Below, piece by piece: positions 27,301-34,136 of a stretch of DNA of 64,000 nucleotides. The DNA is taken from assembly GCF_015209725.1 (NCBI RefSeq), contig NZ_CP063656.1, forward strand, positions 2,463,001-2,527,000. Reading direction: 5' to 3'. A program made the translations under genes and the position numbers. Positions within the stretch are counted from its first letter, which is position 1. Each line of letters starts with the position of its first letter. This stretch comes from Lysobacter ciconiae. GTDB lineage: Bacteria; Pseudomonadota; Gammaproteobacteria; Xanthomonadales; Xanthomonadaceae. The notes beneath the pieces are model-generated. The model ran no database searches. It was not told where the DNA came from and was given only the letters and a program-made list of their open reading frames with translations.

Positions 27301-30300
27301 CTGCGCGCCCTGGCCGAATGCGGAAGCGTTCCGGGCCGAGGCGCGTGCGCCGGATCCGACCGCGAGCGCATTTTCCGCCGTGGCGCTGGCGTCCTGACCG
27401 AACGCGGCCGCGTTTTCCGCGCTGGCGCGTGCGCTGGAACCTATTGCCAACGCATCTTCTGCGGAAGCCTCGGCAGCGTCGCCAATGGCGGTAGCCGATT
27501 CATCGGTTGCGCGGGCCTCCACGCCAATCGCCAACGCATGGTAGTTGTCCGCCAGCGTGTTCTGGCCGATGGCGACGCCGCCCATGTTGCGGCGCGGCTG
27601 GAGGTTTGCAGGGTCGTTGAAACCGGACACCGCGCCCGTGCCCATGGCGATGCCGTCATTGGCCCAGCCGGTGGCGCCGGTTCCATTGGCAATGGCGTTG
27701 GCGCCGCTAGCCCTTGCGTCGGTGCCACTGGCCTGCGCACTTGCCCCGCTCGCGCTGGCTCGGGTACCCAACGCCGTGGCGTCACTCGCCGTCGAATGCG
27801 CGCCACTGCCCTGGGCAATGCCCCGGGGTGCATTCACCAACGAGTCCTTGCCGATGACAATGCCTTCGACCGCGGTCGACGACGATTGGGTGCCGATGAC
27901 GATCGAGTTATCGACTGCCGGGCCACTGGCTTGGCGGTTGGTATAGGAATCCCGACCGATGACGATCGAATTCTGGTCACGGCTCTCCACGTGCGTGCCG
28001 ATGGCGATACCACTTTCGCCGAGTGCCTCGGACTGCGAGTTGCCGATGGTGGTCGAGTTCTTGCCCAGGCCCTTGATGTTGTGGCCCAGCACCACCGCGG
28101 AATCACCTTCGGCGCCAGCCTGATGGCCGATGGCGATCGAGTCGCGGTTCTTGGTCGTTGCGTCCGGGCCGATCGCGACCGAGTCAACGGCGGCAGCATC
28201 GGCGCCGTTGTTGTTCTTGTTGCCCTTGTCGATGCCGCCGTCATTGATGCTGACGTAGTTCAGCATGTTCTGGTCGATCTGGTCCTGGAGATTGGCGATG
28301 ACCCCGCCGGCAAAGTCGATGTCGCTCAGGTCGATGCCCGACACGGCCTGCTTCAACTGGCGGACGTTGACTGCATCGGTGTCATTCGCACCGTCTTCCA
28401 CATTGACTATTCGGCGCGTGAACGAGGCGCCGCTCTGGCTGCTGCCGACGGAGACGGCACTGCCGTTGAACGTCCGGTTGGTAAACTCACTGCTCCCCGA
28501 CACGTCGCTCTGGGTCGCCCACGAGTTGAGACCCAAGGCGACGAAATTGCTGTCCGCATGGGCGTTGGGGCCGATGGCCGTTCCTGTCCCAAGCGCCGTG
28601 GTCTGCCGCCCCAGCGCGACGCCGGTGTTGCCGGCAGAGGCGTTGAAGCCGACTGCCACGCCTTCGGTCTGCGCTCGGGCTGACTGACCAATGCCGACGG
28701 CGCGATTCGAAGTTACCCCGCTGTTCGCGTCCAAGCCGATGCTGACGTTCTCCTCACCGGCAATGCCCACACCCGCGCCACGCCCCATGGCCACGTTGTC
28801 GTCGCCATCCACGTTGCTGCCGGCGCCATCGCCCATTGCCACGTTGAACTGGCCGGCCACGTTCTGGCCGGACTGGTTGCCAATCGCGATGTTGTGGGAT
28901 TGATCGCCAGGCAGGACCTGGCCGGTGCCCTGCCCCGCGGCATTACCGATCGAAATGTTGTTGGTCGCTGCGGCCACCGCATCCTGGCCCAGCGCCACTC
29001 CCCCGGCACCGCCCGCTGCTGCTCGTGCGCCCAGCGCCGTGGCATTGGCACCGCCAGCGTTGGCATTGTCACCGAGTGCCACCGAGCTGTTGCCCGTTGC
29101 CTCACTGTCACGGCCGATGGCAATTGCGGCTTCGCCTCCGGTCAGCTCACCCCCAGCTGTCGCACCCTGCCCGATCGCGATGGCACTTTCAGCGCTTGCG
29201 GTGGTGGCCGCACCGTCACCGGCTGCGAAGCTGCTGACGCCTTCCGCCACGGTGTTGGGCCCGATGGCGATGGACTCATCGCCCATGGCCTGGGAGTCAG
29301 GCTGTGCCGAACGGGCGCGGAAATAGCGGACGCCACCGGCACCTTCTTCGATGAACAGGTCGAAGATCTGCTTGCCGGAGACCGCGTCGCTGCTGGTCGC
29401 CGTCAGGGCGCCCTCGGCGAGGCCGGTAATCCGCAAGCCACCGGCGTCAATCCCTGAGGCGGTGACGCTGGGACCGCCGCTGCTGAAGGTCAGCCCGGCA
29501 TTATTGAGGGTCGAATTGCCTGCCGTGATGCTTGTTACCGTCAGATTCTCGTCGAGCGTGACGGTCACCTTTCCGTCGTCGTCAACGCCGGTGAGCGCCA
29601 CGCTGATATTGCCGTCGCCCTGGAAGGTCACGGTGCCACCGGGCCCGATATCGGTAGTAGTGGCTCCGTCGCTGATGATCCAGCCTGCTGCATCGGCAGC
29701 AATCTGCGCGGCAGCCGCGGCAGCCGCCGCGTTGGTCGCCGTGGACTGAGCGACCGAAGCTGCGGTGCTGACGGTGCTGAGCTGGCCGAAGTTCACCGCG
29801 TGGTGGCTGGCGGTGCCACTGGCCACGCCGGTGATCACCTTGCCGCCGGCATCAATCCCTGCGGCGGTCACGCTGGGGCCTGCACTGATGGTGAGGCCGG
29901 TGTTGTCAAGCACGACATTGCTGCCGATCGCCACACCGCTGCCATCCACCCGTGTGTCGCCAATCGTGACACTGCCATCGACACCGAGATCAATATCGTC
30001 GTCGAGGGTGATCTCAATGACGCCGGCGTCATCGGCTCCCGCCTGCGCGACATGGATGTTGCTGTCGCCTTGGAACGTCACCGTCCCACTATCACCGATC
30101 ACGGCGCCGTTGCTGCCGTCGGTCACGGTCCAGCTCGGCGCATGCTGGGCAAACGCCGGCATGCCAGCCAATGCCGTCAGACCCAGCACTAATCCGATCG
30201 CCAAGGCAAGCGCGCCCGGTCGCCGTCCACTTGCGGCGGTGCCGTCGTGCAACGTGCCTGCACCGCCGCCGCCCTTGGCGAGCTCCGAAGCCACTACCAT

Positions 30301-30345
30301 CCGGCCCAGCTTCCTGCTCCAAACTTTGCTATGGATCTTGTTCAA
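24301..30345 (-). CDS. YadA-family trimeric autotransporter adhesin
   Basis: A 2014-residue type Vc secreted adhesin. Residues 1-24 are the extended signal peptide region (MNKIHSKVWSRKLGRMVVASE), followed by a second hydrophobic segment with cleavage after AFA (66). Head repeats of the xxxAIGxxAxA type occupy about 355-605, 725-1025 and 1815-1852. The rest is stalk, with necks ending in VNVRQL or VNVNQL and repeated modules of about 155 residues. The last about 85 residues are the YadA anchor (four strands, ending GVSGVLGGK). The start is TTG at 30345, supported by AGAGGA 7 nt upstream and the exact ESPR. It mediates attachment or autoaggregation; the ligand is unknown. The long plus-strand frames opposite it are shadows of its biased codons. 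Confidence 0.95.
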   Translation of the reverse strand: MNKIHSKVWSRKLGRMVVASELAKGGGGAGTLHDGTAASGRRPGALALAIGLVLGLTALAGMPAFAQHAPSWTVTDGSNGAVIGDSGTVTFQGDSNIHVAQAGADDAGVIEITLDDDIDLGVDGSVTIGDTRVDGSGVAIGSNVVLDNTGLTISAGPSVTAAGIDAGGKVITGVASGTASHHAVNFGQLSTVSTAASVAQSTATNAAAAAAAAQIAADAAGWIISDGATTTDIGPGGTVTFQGDGNISVALTGVDDDGKVTVTLDENLTVTSITAGNSTLNNAGLTFSSGGPSVTASGIDAGGLRITGLAEGALTATSSDAVSGKQIFDLFIEEGAGGVRYFRARSAQPDSQAMGDESIAIGPNTVAEGVSSFAAGDGAATTASAESAIAIGQGATAGGELTGGEAAIAIGRDSEATGNSSVALGDNANAGGANATALGARAAAGGAGGVALGQDAVAAATNNISIGNAAGQGTGQVLPGDQSHNIAIGNQSGQNVAGQFNVAMGDGAGSNVDGDDNVAMGRGAGVGIAGEENVSIGLDANSGVTSNRAVGIGQSARAQTEGVAVGFNASAGNTGVALGRQTTALGTGTAIGPNAHADSNFVALGLNSWATQSDVSGSSEFTNRTFNGSAVSVGSSQSGASFTRRIVNVEDGANDTDAVNVRQLKQAVSGIDLSDIDFAGGVIANLQDQIDQNMLNYVSINDGGIDKGNKNNNGADAAAVDSVAIGPDATTKNRDSIAIGHQAGAEGDSAVVLGHNIKGLGKNSTTIGNSQSEALGESGIAIGTHVESRDQNSIVIGRDSYTNRQASGPAVDNSIVIGTQSSSTAVEGIVIGKDSLVNAPRGIAQGSGAHSTASDATALGTRASASGASAQASGTDARASGANAIANGTGATGWANDGIAMGTGAVSGFNDPANLQPRRNMGGVAIGQNTLADNYHALAIGVEARATDESATAIGDAAEASAEDALAIGSSARASAENAAAFGQDASATAENALAVGSGARASARNASAFGQGAQASHAGSVALGSGAITAAPIGTASISVDKNTYNFAGTTPVATVSVGAAGAERTLTNLAAGRISATSTDGINGSQLHGTNMALESLADDLDAAGDSIADVLGGNAVFDPDTHQVTMSNVGGTGKGTVHDAIEYAAQGWAVGANGEVTGANVAPGGSVDFSNTDSNIVIARNGTDLIFDLAENIDLGADGSLTTGDTVVNNDGLAVDDGAGNNTTVGAGAIAVTDAAGTTTIGGNEISVGGANPIVINGDAGTIGGLTNTTFDPNNYTSGQAATEDQLRVVHGIANSGWNVSAQGANATNVGVNSPTGNSVDLTNADGNIVITKADDSNDVTFDLAENIDLGSDGSLTTGDTVVNNDGLAVDDGAGKVASLTADGASVSDADGNSTVVGAGTVAVTDTAGTTTIGGDVIVVGGASPILISGNAGTISGLQNQTINYPGFADGSGRAATEEQLVLVNQTVNAGWNLTGSGVDQVNIGPNGSVDFQGDQNITVAQTGDDQDGVIAVTLNRDIDVDSVTVGDTAIDTAGVAVGGNVHLGNTGLVINGGPSVTMSGIDAGTLVITNVAAGDVSATSTDAINGSQLHGMGQSIVNVIGGNAGLNPDGTITTSDIGGTGHDNIDDAIRSANEAANAGWTATDANGNDANIGPNGTVNFTGDQNITVAQTGADNRGQIEITLNRDLDVDSLTAGDTVVDTDGVHVGDDVHLGDTGLVIEGGPSVTTDGVDAGGQVIGNVAAGVADTDAANVGQLNDLASNIVDNSSRVTNLEEGSTGPFQVSQEAPIVPPTPTGANSAAGGSGADASGDNSTALGNHAVAAGSNSTAVGQGAKATHDNSVALGQGSATTVGAQSGYDAAYVGTSNSSGEVNVGNRTISGVAPGVAGNDAVNVNQLSAGVDHAVITANNYTDQRFSQIHGDVWDLGQRIDGLERDLNAGIATAMSMRQAPYVAGATTYYAGFGAYKGEGAVGVSLRRTADNGRWSLEGGFSSNREGTGGYVGVSGVLGGK
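26229..26323 (-). repeat. Stalk repeat copy A within the adhesin
   Basis: A 95-bp segment nearly identical (5 mismatches by eye) to 26694-26788. The two are offset by 465 bp, exactly 155 codons, so they encode equivalent parts of consecutive stalk modules (FDLAENIDLG...SLTTGDTVVNNDGLAVDDGAG). Such identity favours unequal recombination and length variation. Confidence 0.85.
26694..26788 (-). repeat. Stalk repeat copy B within the adhesin
   Basis: Second copy of the 95-bp repeat described at 26229-26323, in the same frame and orientation, 155 codons nearer the N-terminus of the protein. Confidence 0.85.
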
Positions 30346-30743
30346 TCTGAATTCCTCTCAGTGATTCGAAATAGGGATGCGAGAGCCCGCTGTACGAAAC
30401 GCTGCGCCATGCGTGGAGTCGCCGCTGGCCCAACTCAAATGGGAGAGCGGGGCTACCTGGATAAACACCATTACGCTCGCCCTGTTTTCGTCACGGCGCG
30501 CACGAAAACGCCCGTCCCGGCGAGCCGGAAGGCCCGCAGAATGTCCGGTAAATAGGGTCGGCTCGGCTGCGCGTGGAAACTACGCGCACTCAAAGTCGCT
30601 GCAAAACGCAAACCCACCCGATTGGGGGCGCAGCATATAGACGGGCGTCACGAAAAACACTCGCGCTTCATTGCGAAACACGAAGCGTTGGATATAAAGC
30701 GAAAGCTTTTGAAATTAAACGAAAGGCGGTGCCGTTGGGCCCG
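30346..30743. other. Long upstream region of the adhesin gene
   Basis: 398 bp without a gene between the response regulator and the adhesin, both on the minus strand. The part next to the regulator (30660-30725) is unusually AT-rich for this genome and holds a tandem repeat (next entry). Near 30635-30640 the minus strand reads CTATAT, a possible -10. If transcription starts there the adhesin has a leader of nearly 300 nt. Short plus-strand frames here have no support. Confidence 0.5.
30685..30724 (-). repeat. Tandem 20-bp AT-rich repeat, candidate regulator site
   Basis: Two adjacent 20-mers (30685-30704 and 30705-30724) agree at 15 of 20 positions and each ends in CGAAA on the plus strand. 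Twenty bp is two helical turns, the layout of direct-repeat sites bound by OmpR-family regulators. The gene for such a regulator ends 20 bp away. Binding is inference. Confidence 0.45.
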
Positions 30744-31457
30744 CTAGCCCAACAGGACGTATCCCACGCCACGAACGTTTTGAAGGGGCAACGACTCTCC
30801 CTCCGCGGCAGCCTCGGCTTTGCGACGGAGCCGGAACACCAGCATTTCCAGTCGTTCTTCTTCGAAATCGCTGATCTTCGCCGTTAGGCCCTCGATGATG
30901 CGTTTGCGCGGGACGACCTGCCCCGAAGCGTCCAGCAATATCCGTAGCAGCTCGCGCTCGGCAATAGAGAGCTTGACGGTCGAATCGTCGGGCGTGAGCA
31001 AACGCCAGCGATCAAGGTCGAATGTCCACCCGCCCACACGGGGCAACTGGGGAACGGTCGGCGTATTGACCGGCTCGGTGAATGCCCGGCGAGCGACGCT
31101 CCGCAGCGTGGCCACAAGAACAGCGGGATCCACAGGTTTGGTCAGATATGCGTCCGCGCCCATTTCAAGGCCATGCACCTTATCGGCCGGCGCATGGCGG
31201 CCGGTCAGAAGAATCATTCCCGCGTGGGTCACACCGCGTAGATGACGCACGACGTTGAATCCGTTCTCGTCGGGAAGACCCACATCGACAACGAAAAAGT
31301 TGAATTGCTGGGTCAGCATGGCGCGGTACATCTCCAACGCGCTTCCCGCCGCAGCGACGTGGAACCCCGCTTGCGTCAGCGCCGGGACAATAACTTGTTC
31401 GCGCAGCTCGAGGTCGTCCTCGACGACCATCACCCAGGGTTTGACCGAACTATCCAT
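30744..31457 (-). CDS. OmpR/PhoB-family response regulator
   Basis: 237 aa two-domain regulator. The receiver domain (about 8-120) has the acidic pair in VVEDD, phosphoacceptor Asp58 in FFVVDVGLP, Thr85 in ILLTGRH and Lys107 in YLTKP. The C-terminal winged helix (about 140-236) has LSIAERELLRILLDASGQVVPRKRII and ends VRGVGYVLLG. The ATG at 31457 follows GGAG by 6 nt. It lies upstream of the adhesin on the same strand and divergent from hemN. The nearest kinase is the orphan at 21.6-23.0 kb, at the far end of the adhesin locus; pairing is plausible but unproven. Confidence 0.92.
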   Translation of the reverse strand: MDSSVKPWVMVVEDDLELREQVIVPALTQAGFHVAAAGSALEMYRAMLTQQFNFFVVDVGLPDENGFNVVRHLRGVTHAGMILLTGRHAPADKVHGLEMGADAYLTKPVDPAVLVATLRSVARRAFTEPVNTPTVPQLPRVGGWTFDLDRWRLLTPDDSTVKLSIAERELLRILLDASGQVVPRKRIIEGLTAKISDFEEERLEMLVFRLRRKAEAAAEGESLPLQNVRGVGYVLLG

Positions 31458-31509
31458 TCCTTGCTCCAGCCTCTCCCGGGGCGTTCGTGGGCGGGCGCAC
31501 TACGTTAAC

Positions 31510-31525
31510 AGGCGCGATCGCGCCT
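31510..31525. promoter_or_regulatory. 16-bp perfect palindrome in the response-regulator promoter
   Basis: AGGCGCGATCGCGCCT is a perfect inverted repeat. On the minus strand it lies between TTGCAA (31533-31528, -35-like) and TGTTAA (31510-31505, -10-like), so a protein bound here would block or adjust this promoter. GC-rich palindromes arise by chance more easily in this genome. Confidence 0.4.
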
Positions 31526-31607
31526 AGTTGCAAGATTAATGGGGGCGATGACCTCCCACTAGCGGCGCTCGCGTGGCCGGACGACCGTGGATGCGGCACG
31601 GCCGCGT

Positions 31608-31621
31608 TTGACCCCGATCAA
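31608..31621 (+). promoter_or_regulatory. FNR/DNR-type box upstream of hemN
   Basis: TTGACCCCGATCAA matches TTGAY-N4-RTCAA in full. Its centre is 42 bp before the hemN ATG. A class II FNR promoter (box centred at -41.5) would start at about the A of that ATG. TAGCCT at 31644-31649 fits the -10. Confidence 0.8.
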
Positions 31622-31656
31622 GGCGCACCCCCGCGGCCGTCGATAGCCTGAGCGTC

Positions 31657-33048
31657 ATGTCCAGTCCCCTCCAGTTCGACGCGTCGCTGTTGCAGCGCTA
31701 CGACCGGCCCGGTCCGCGGTACACCTCGTACCCGACCGCGCCGCAATTCTCCGCTGAGTTCGGTGAGGAGGCGCTGCGCGAGGCCATCCTGGCCAGCAAT
31801 GGCGATCCGATCCCGCGCCGGCTGTCGTTGTACGTGCACGTGCCGTTCTGCATGAGTCCGTGCTTCTACTGCGGCTGCAACCGGATCATCACCCGCGACC
31901 TGGCGCGTGGGGAGACTTACCTGGTCCGGCTGTACCGCGAGATCGCGATGACGGCGGCGATGTTCGACCGCGACCGCGAGGTCATCCAGCTGCACTTCGG
32001 CGGTGGCACGCCGAACTTCCTCTCGCCGGCGCAGCTGGGCGAGGTGGTGGACTCGCTGCGCAGCCATTTCCATTTTTCCGACTCGCCCAAGCGCGACCTC
32101 TCGATCGAGCTGGACCCGCGCTTCGTCAAGCCCGCCGACATCGCCGAACTGGCCGCGATCGGCTTCAACCGCGCCAGTTTGGGCGTGCAGGACTTCGACC
32201 CGGCCGTGCAGCAGGCCGTCAACCGGATCCAGTCGGTCGAGGAGACTGTCGCGATCATCGATGCCTGTCGTCAGAGCGGGATGCGCTCGGTCAACGTCGA
32301 CCTGATCTACGGCCTGCCCAAGCAGTCGCTGGAGGGCTTCGCCGAAACGCTGGACACGGTCATCACGGTGCGCCCCGACCGGCTGGCCGTGTACAGCTAC
32401 GCCCACCTGCCCGACCTGTTCAAGGCCCAGGGCCAGATCAATGCCGAGGACCTTCCCTCGCCAGAGGTCAAGCTGGGGCTGCTGCAGCTGGCGATCGAGA
32501 AACTCACCGATGCCGGCTATTCCTATGTCGGCATGGACCATTTCGCGCTGCCCGAGGATGACCTGGCCACTGCCCAGGACCGCGGCGGACTGCACCGCAA
32601 CTTCATGGGCTACACCACCCATTCCGATACCGACCTGATCGGGCTGGGCGTCAGCGCCATCAGCCATATCGGCGACAGCTTCAGTCAGAACCCGCGAGAC
32701 CTGCCGAGCTGGCAGATCGCCTTGGACGAGGGCCGGCTGCCGGTGTTCCGCGGCATGCGCCTGAGCGAGGACGACCAGCTGCGCGCCGACGTCATCCAGC
32801 GCCTGATGTGCCAGGGCGAGATCCCCATCGACCCGCTGGAGCGGCGCTACCTGATCGACTTCCACGACTACTTCGCCGACGCGATCGCCCAGCTGGAGCC
32901 ACTGGTCGCCGACGGGCTGGTCAAGGTGGAGCCGTCCCGCATCACCGCAACGTCGCGCGGACGCCTGTTGCTGCGTAACATAGCGATGTGCTTCGACCAC
33001 TACCTGACCCAACCGACCGCCTCGCCCCGCTTCTCCCGCGCCATCTAG
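31657..33048 (+). CDS. hemN: Oxygen-independent coproporphyrinogen III oxidase
   Basis: 463 aa radical-SAM enzyme that makes protoporphyrinogen precursor without O2. The SAM cluster cysteines are C65, C69 and C72 in CMSPCFYCGC, preceded by YVHVPFC; GGGTPNFLS and the HemN C-terminal domain with GLGVSAISHIGD are present. The N-terminal RYDRPGPRYTSYPTAPQF is the HemN-specific tripwire, separating it from HemW. It has an FNR-type box and is followed at once by an fnr gene, the usual pairing in denitrifiers, and supplies heme for the NO reductase and cbb3 oxidase. Confidence 0.96.
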   Translation: MSSPLQFDASLLQRYDRPGPRYTSYPTAPQFSAEFGEEALREAILASNGDPIPRRLSLYVHVPFCMSPCFYCGCNRIITRDLARGETYLVRLYREIAMTAAMFDRDREVIQLHFGGGTPNFLSPAQLGEVVDSLRSHFHFSDSPKRDLSIELDPRFVKPADIAELAAIGFNRASLGVQDFDPAVQQAVNRIQSVEETVAIIDACRQSGMRSVNVDLIYGLPKQSLEGFAETLDTVITVRPDRLAVYSYAHLPDLFKAQGQINAEDLPSPEVKLGLLQLAIEKLTDAGYSYVGMDHFALPEDDLATAQDRGGLHRNFMGYTTHSDTDLIGLGVSAISHIGDSFSQNPRDLPSWQIALDEGRLPVFRGMRLSEDDQLRADVIQRLMCQGEIPIDPLERRYLIDFHDYFADAIAQLEPLVADGLVKVEPSRITATSRGRLLLRNIAMCFDHYLTQPTASPRFSRAI

Positions 33049-33106
33049 ACGCGGCGTGGTGGCGCGCGTGAGCCCGACCGCGTTCCCGCGCCAGGACGCG
33101 ACCACG

Positions 33107-33820
33107 ATGGCGGACGACGGCGATGAGCTGACGTTCTGCTCGACCTGCGCGTTCTCCCAGGCCTGCCTGGCCGAGGGCATGGACAAGCGCTCGCTGATGG
33201 ACCTGCACGTGCTCGTCGAGCACGTCGGTCCCTTCCACGCCGGCGAGCACATCTTCCGCGAGGGCGACCCCTTCGAGGCGATCGCCGCGGTCCGCGCCGG
33301 CACGGTCAAGACCTACATGATCGACCGCGACGGCCGCGAGCACGTGCTCGGCTTCCACCTGCCCGGCGAGGTCATCGGCCTGGACGCGATCGACGGCGAG
33401 ACCTACCCGTGCAACGCGGTCGCGCTGGATACGGCGATGCTGTGCCGGTTCTCGTTCCCGAAGATCGCGGTGCTGGCGACCAAACTGCCGGGACTGCAGC
33501 GCCACCTGTTCCGGCTGCTCAGCCGCGACATCGGCCGCGCCGCGCTGCTGGCCGGCGACTGGTCGGCCGACCAGCGTATGGCGGCGTTCCTGATCGGCCT
33601 GTCGCGGCGGCTGGCGGCGCGTGGCTTCTCGGCGCACCGCTTCCAGTTGACGATGGCGCGCACCGACATCGCCAACTACCTGCGCCTGGCACCCGAAACG
33701 GTCAGCCGCGTGCTGCGCCGCTTCCAGAAGGACGGCCTGCTGATGGTCGATCGCCGCGAAGTGGAACTGCTGGACCGCGACCAGTTGGCCGCGCTCGCCG
33801 ACCCGATCCTGCACCGCTGA
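33107..33820 (+). CDS. fnr: FNR-family oxygen-sensing transcription regulator (paralogue 1)
   Basis: 237 aa from the ATG at 33107; in-frame GTGs at 33056-33068 are possible alternatives. The four cluster cysteines of true FNR proteins are present: C11, C14 and C20 in CSTCAFSQAC, and C102 in ETYPCNAVAL. The cNMP-like domain is followed by the HTH TDIANYLRLAPETVSRVLRRF with the E--SR DNA-contact residues, predicting recognition of TTGAT-N4-ATCAA. It lies 58 bp after hemN. Together with the paralogue at 56.7 kb it probably controls the boxes described in this window. Confidence 0.92.
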   Translation: MADDGDELTFCSTCAFSQACLAEGMDKRSLMDLHVLVEHVGPFHAGEHIFREGDPFEAIAAVRAGTVKTYMIDRDGREHVLGFHLPGEVIGLDAIDGETYPCNAVALDTAMLCRFSFPKIAVLATKLPGLQRHLFRLLSRDIGRAALLAGDWSADQRMAAFLIGLSRRLAARGFSAHRFQLTMARTDIANYLRLAPETVSRVLRRFQKDGLLMVDRREVELLDRDQLAALADPILHR

Positions 33821-34067
33821 GGCACCGCCTCCGCGCGTGCGTTTTCCCGAAGTGGATCACGCAACGCAACTGAACCACGCACGCCGGTCGCACTATGCGA
33901 GCGGCGGGGTTGCGCCTGCGCCGGCCACACGGCACCGTTGGGCGCGGGAAGAAAGGACGCTGTGCCCGAACTCCCGATCCACGCGCGGTTTTCAATCCGC
34001 TGCAACGGGCGTCCGGGCTTGCTGGACGTGAGCGGAGGCGAACGCGCGTGGATCGTGGGTTGGGTGC
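33821..34067. other. Upstream region of norB
   Basis: No credible gene. A 49-codon GTG frame starting at 33962 with AAAGGA before it runs through the FNR box and stops before norB; I give it little weight. The functional part seems to be the FNR box at 34068. Confidence 0.5.
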
Positions 34068-34081
34068 TTGATCCAGGTCAA
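34068..34081 (+). promoter_or_regulatory. FNR/DNR-type box upstream of norB
   Basis: TTGATCCAGGTCAA, centre 62 bp before the norB ATG. At class II spacing the transcript would start near 34116, with CTATGA-like -10 sequence around 34105-34110, leaving a 21-nt leader that contains GGGAGAA. Confidence 0.85.
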
Positions 34082-34136
34082 CGAGACCTGAACTCCGACT
34101 GGCCACTATGACGGCCATTATCCGGGAGAAGCATCG

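Noticed and set aside
24028..28683. 1551-codon open frame on the plus strand opposite the adhesin
   Set aside because: It mirrors the codon bias of the repetitive adhesin gene; no start signal, no recognisable domain, and the minus strand carries full YadA signatures.
33962..34111. 49-codon GTG frame ahead of norB with AAAGGA before it
   Set aside because: It contains the FNR box and probable promoter, so it would not be transcribed from that promoter; no recognisable motif.
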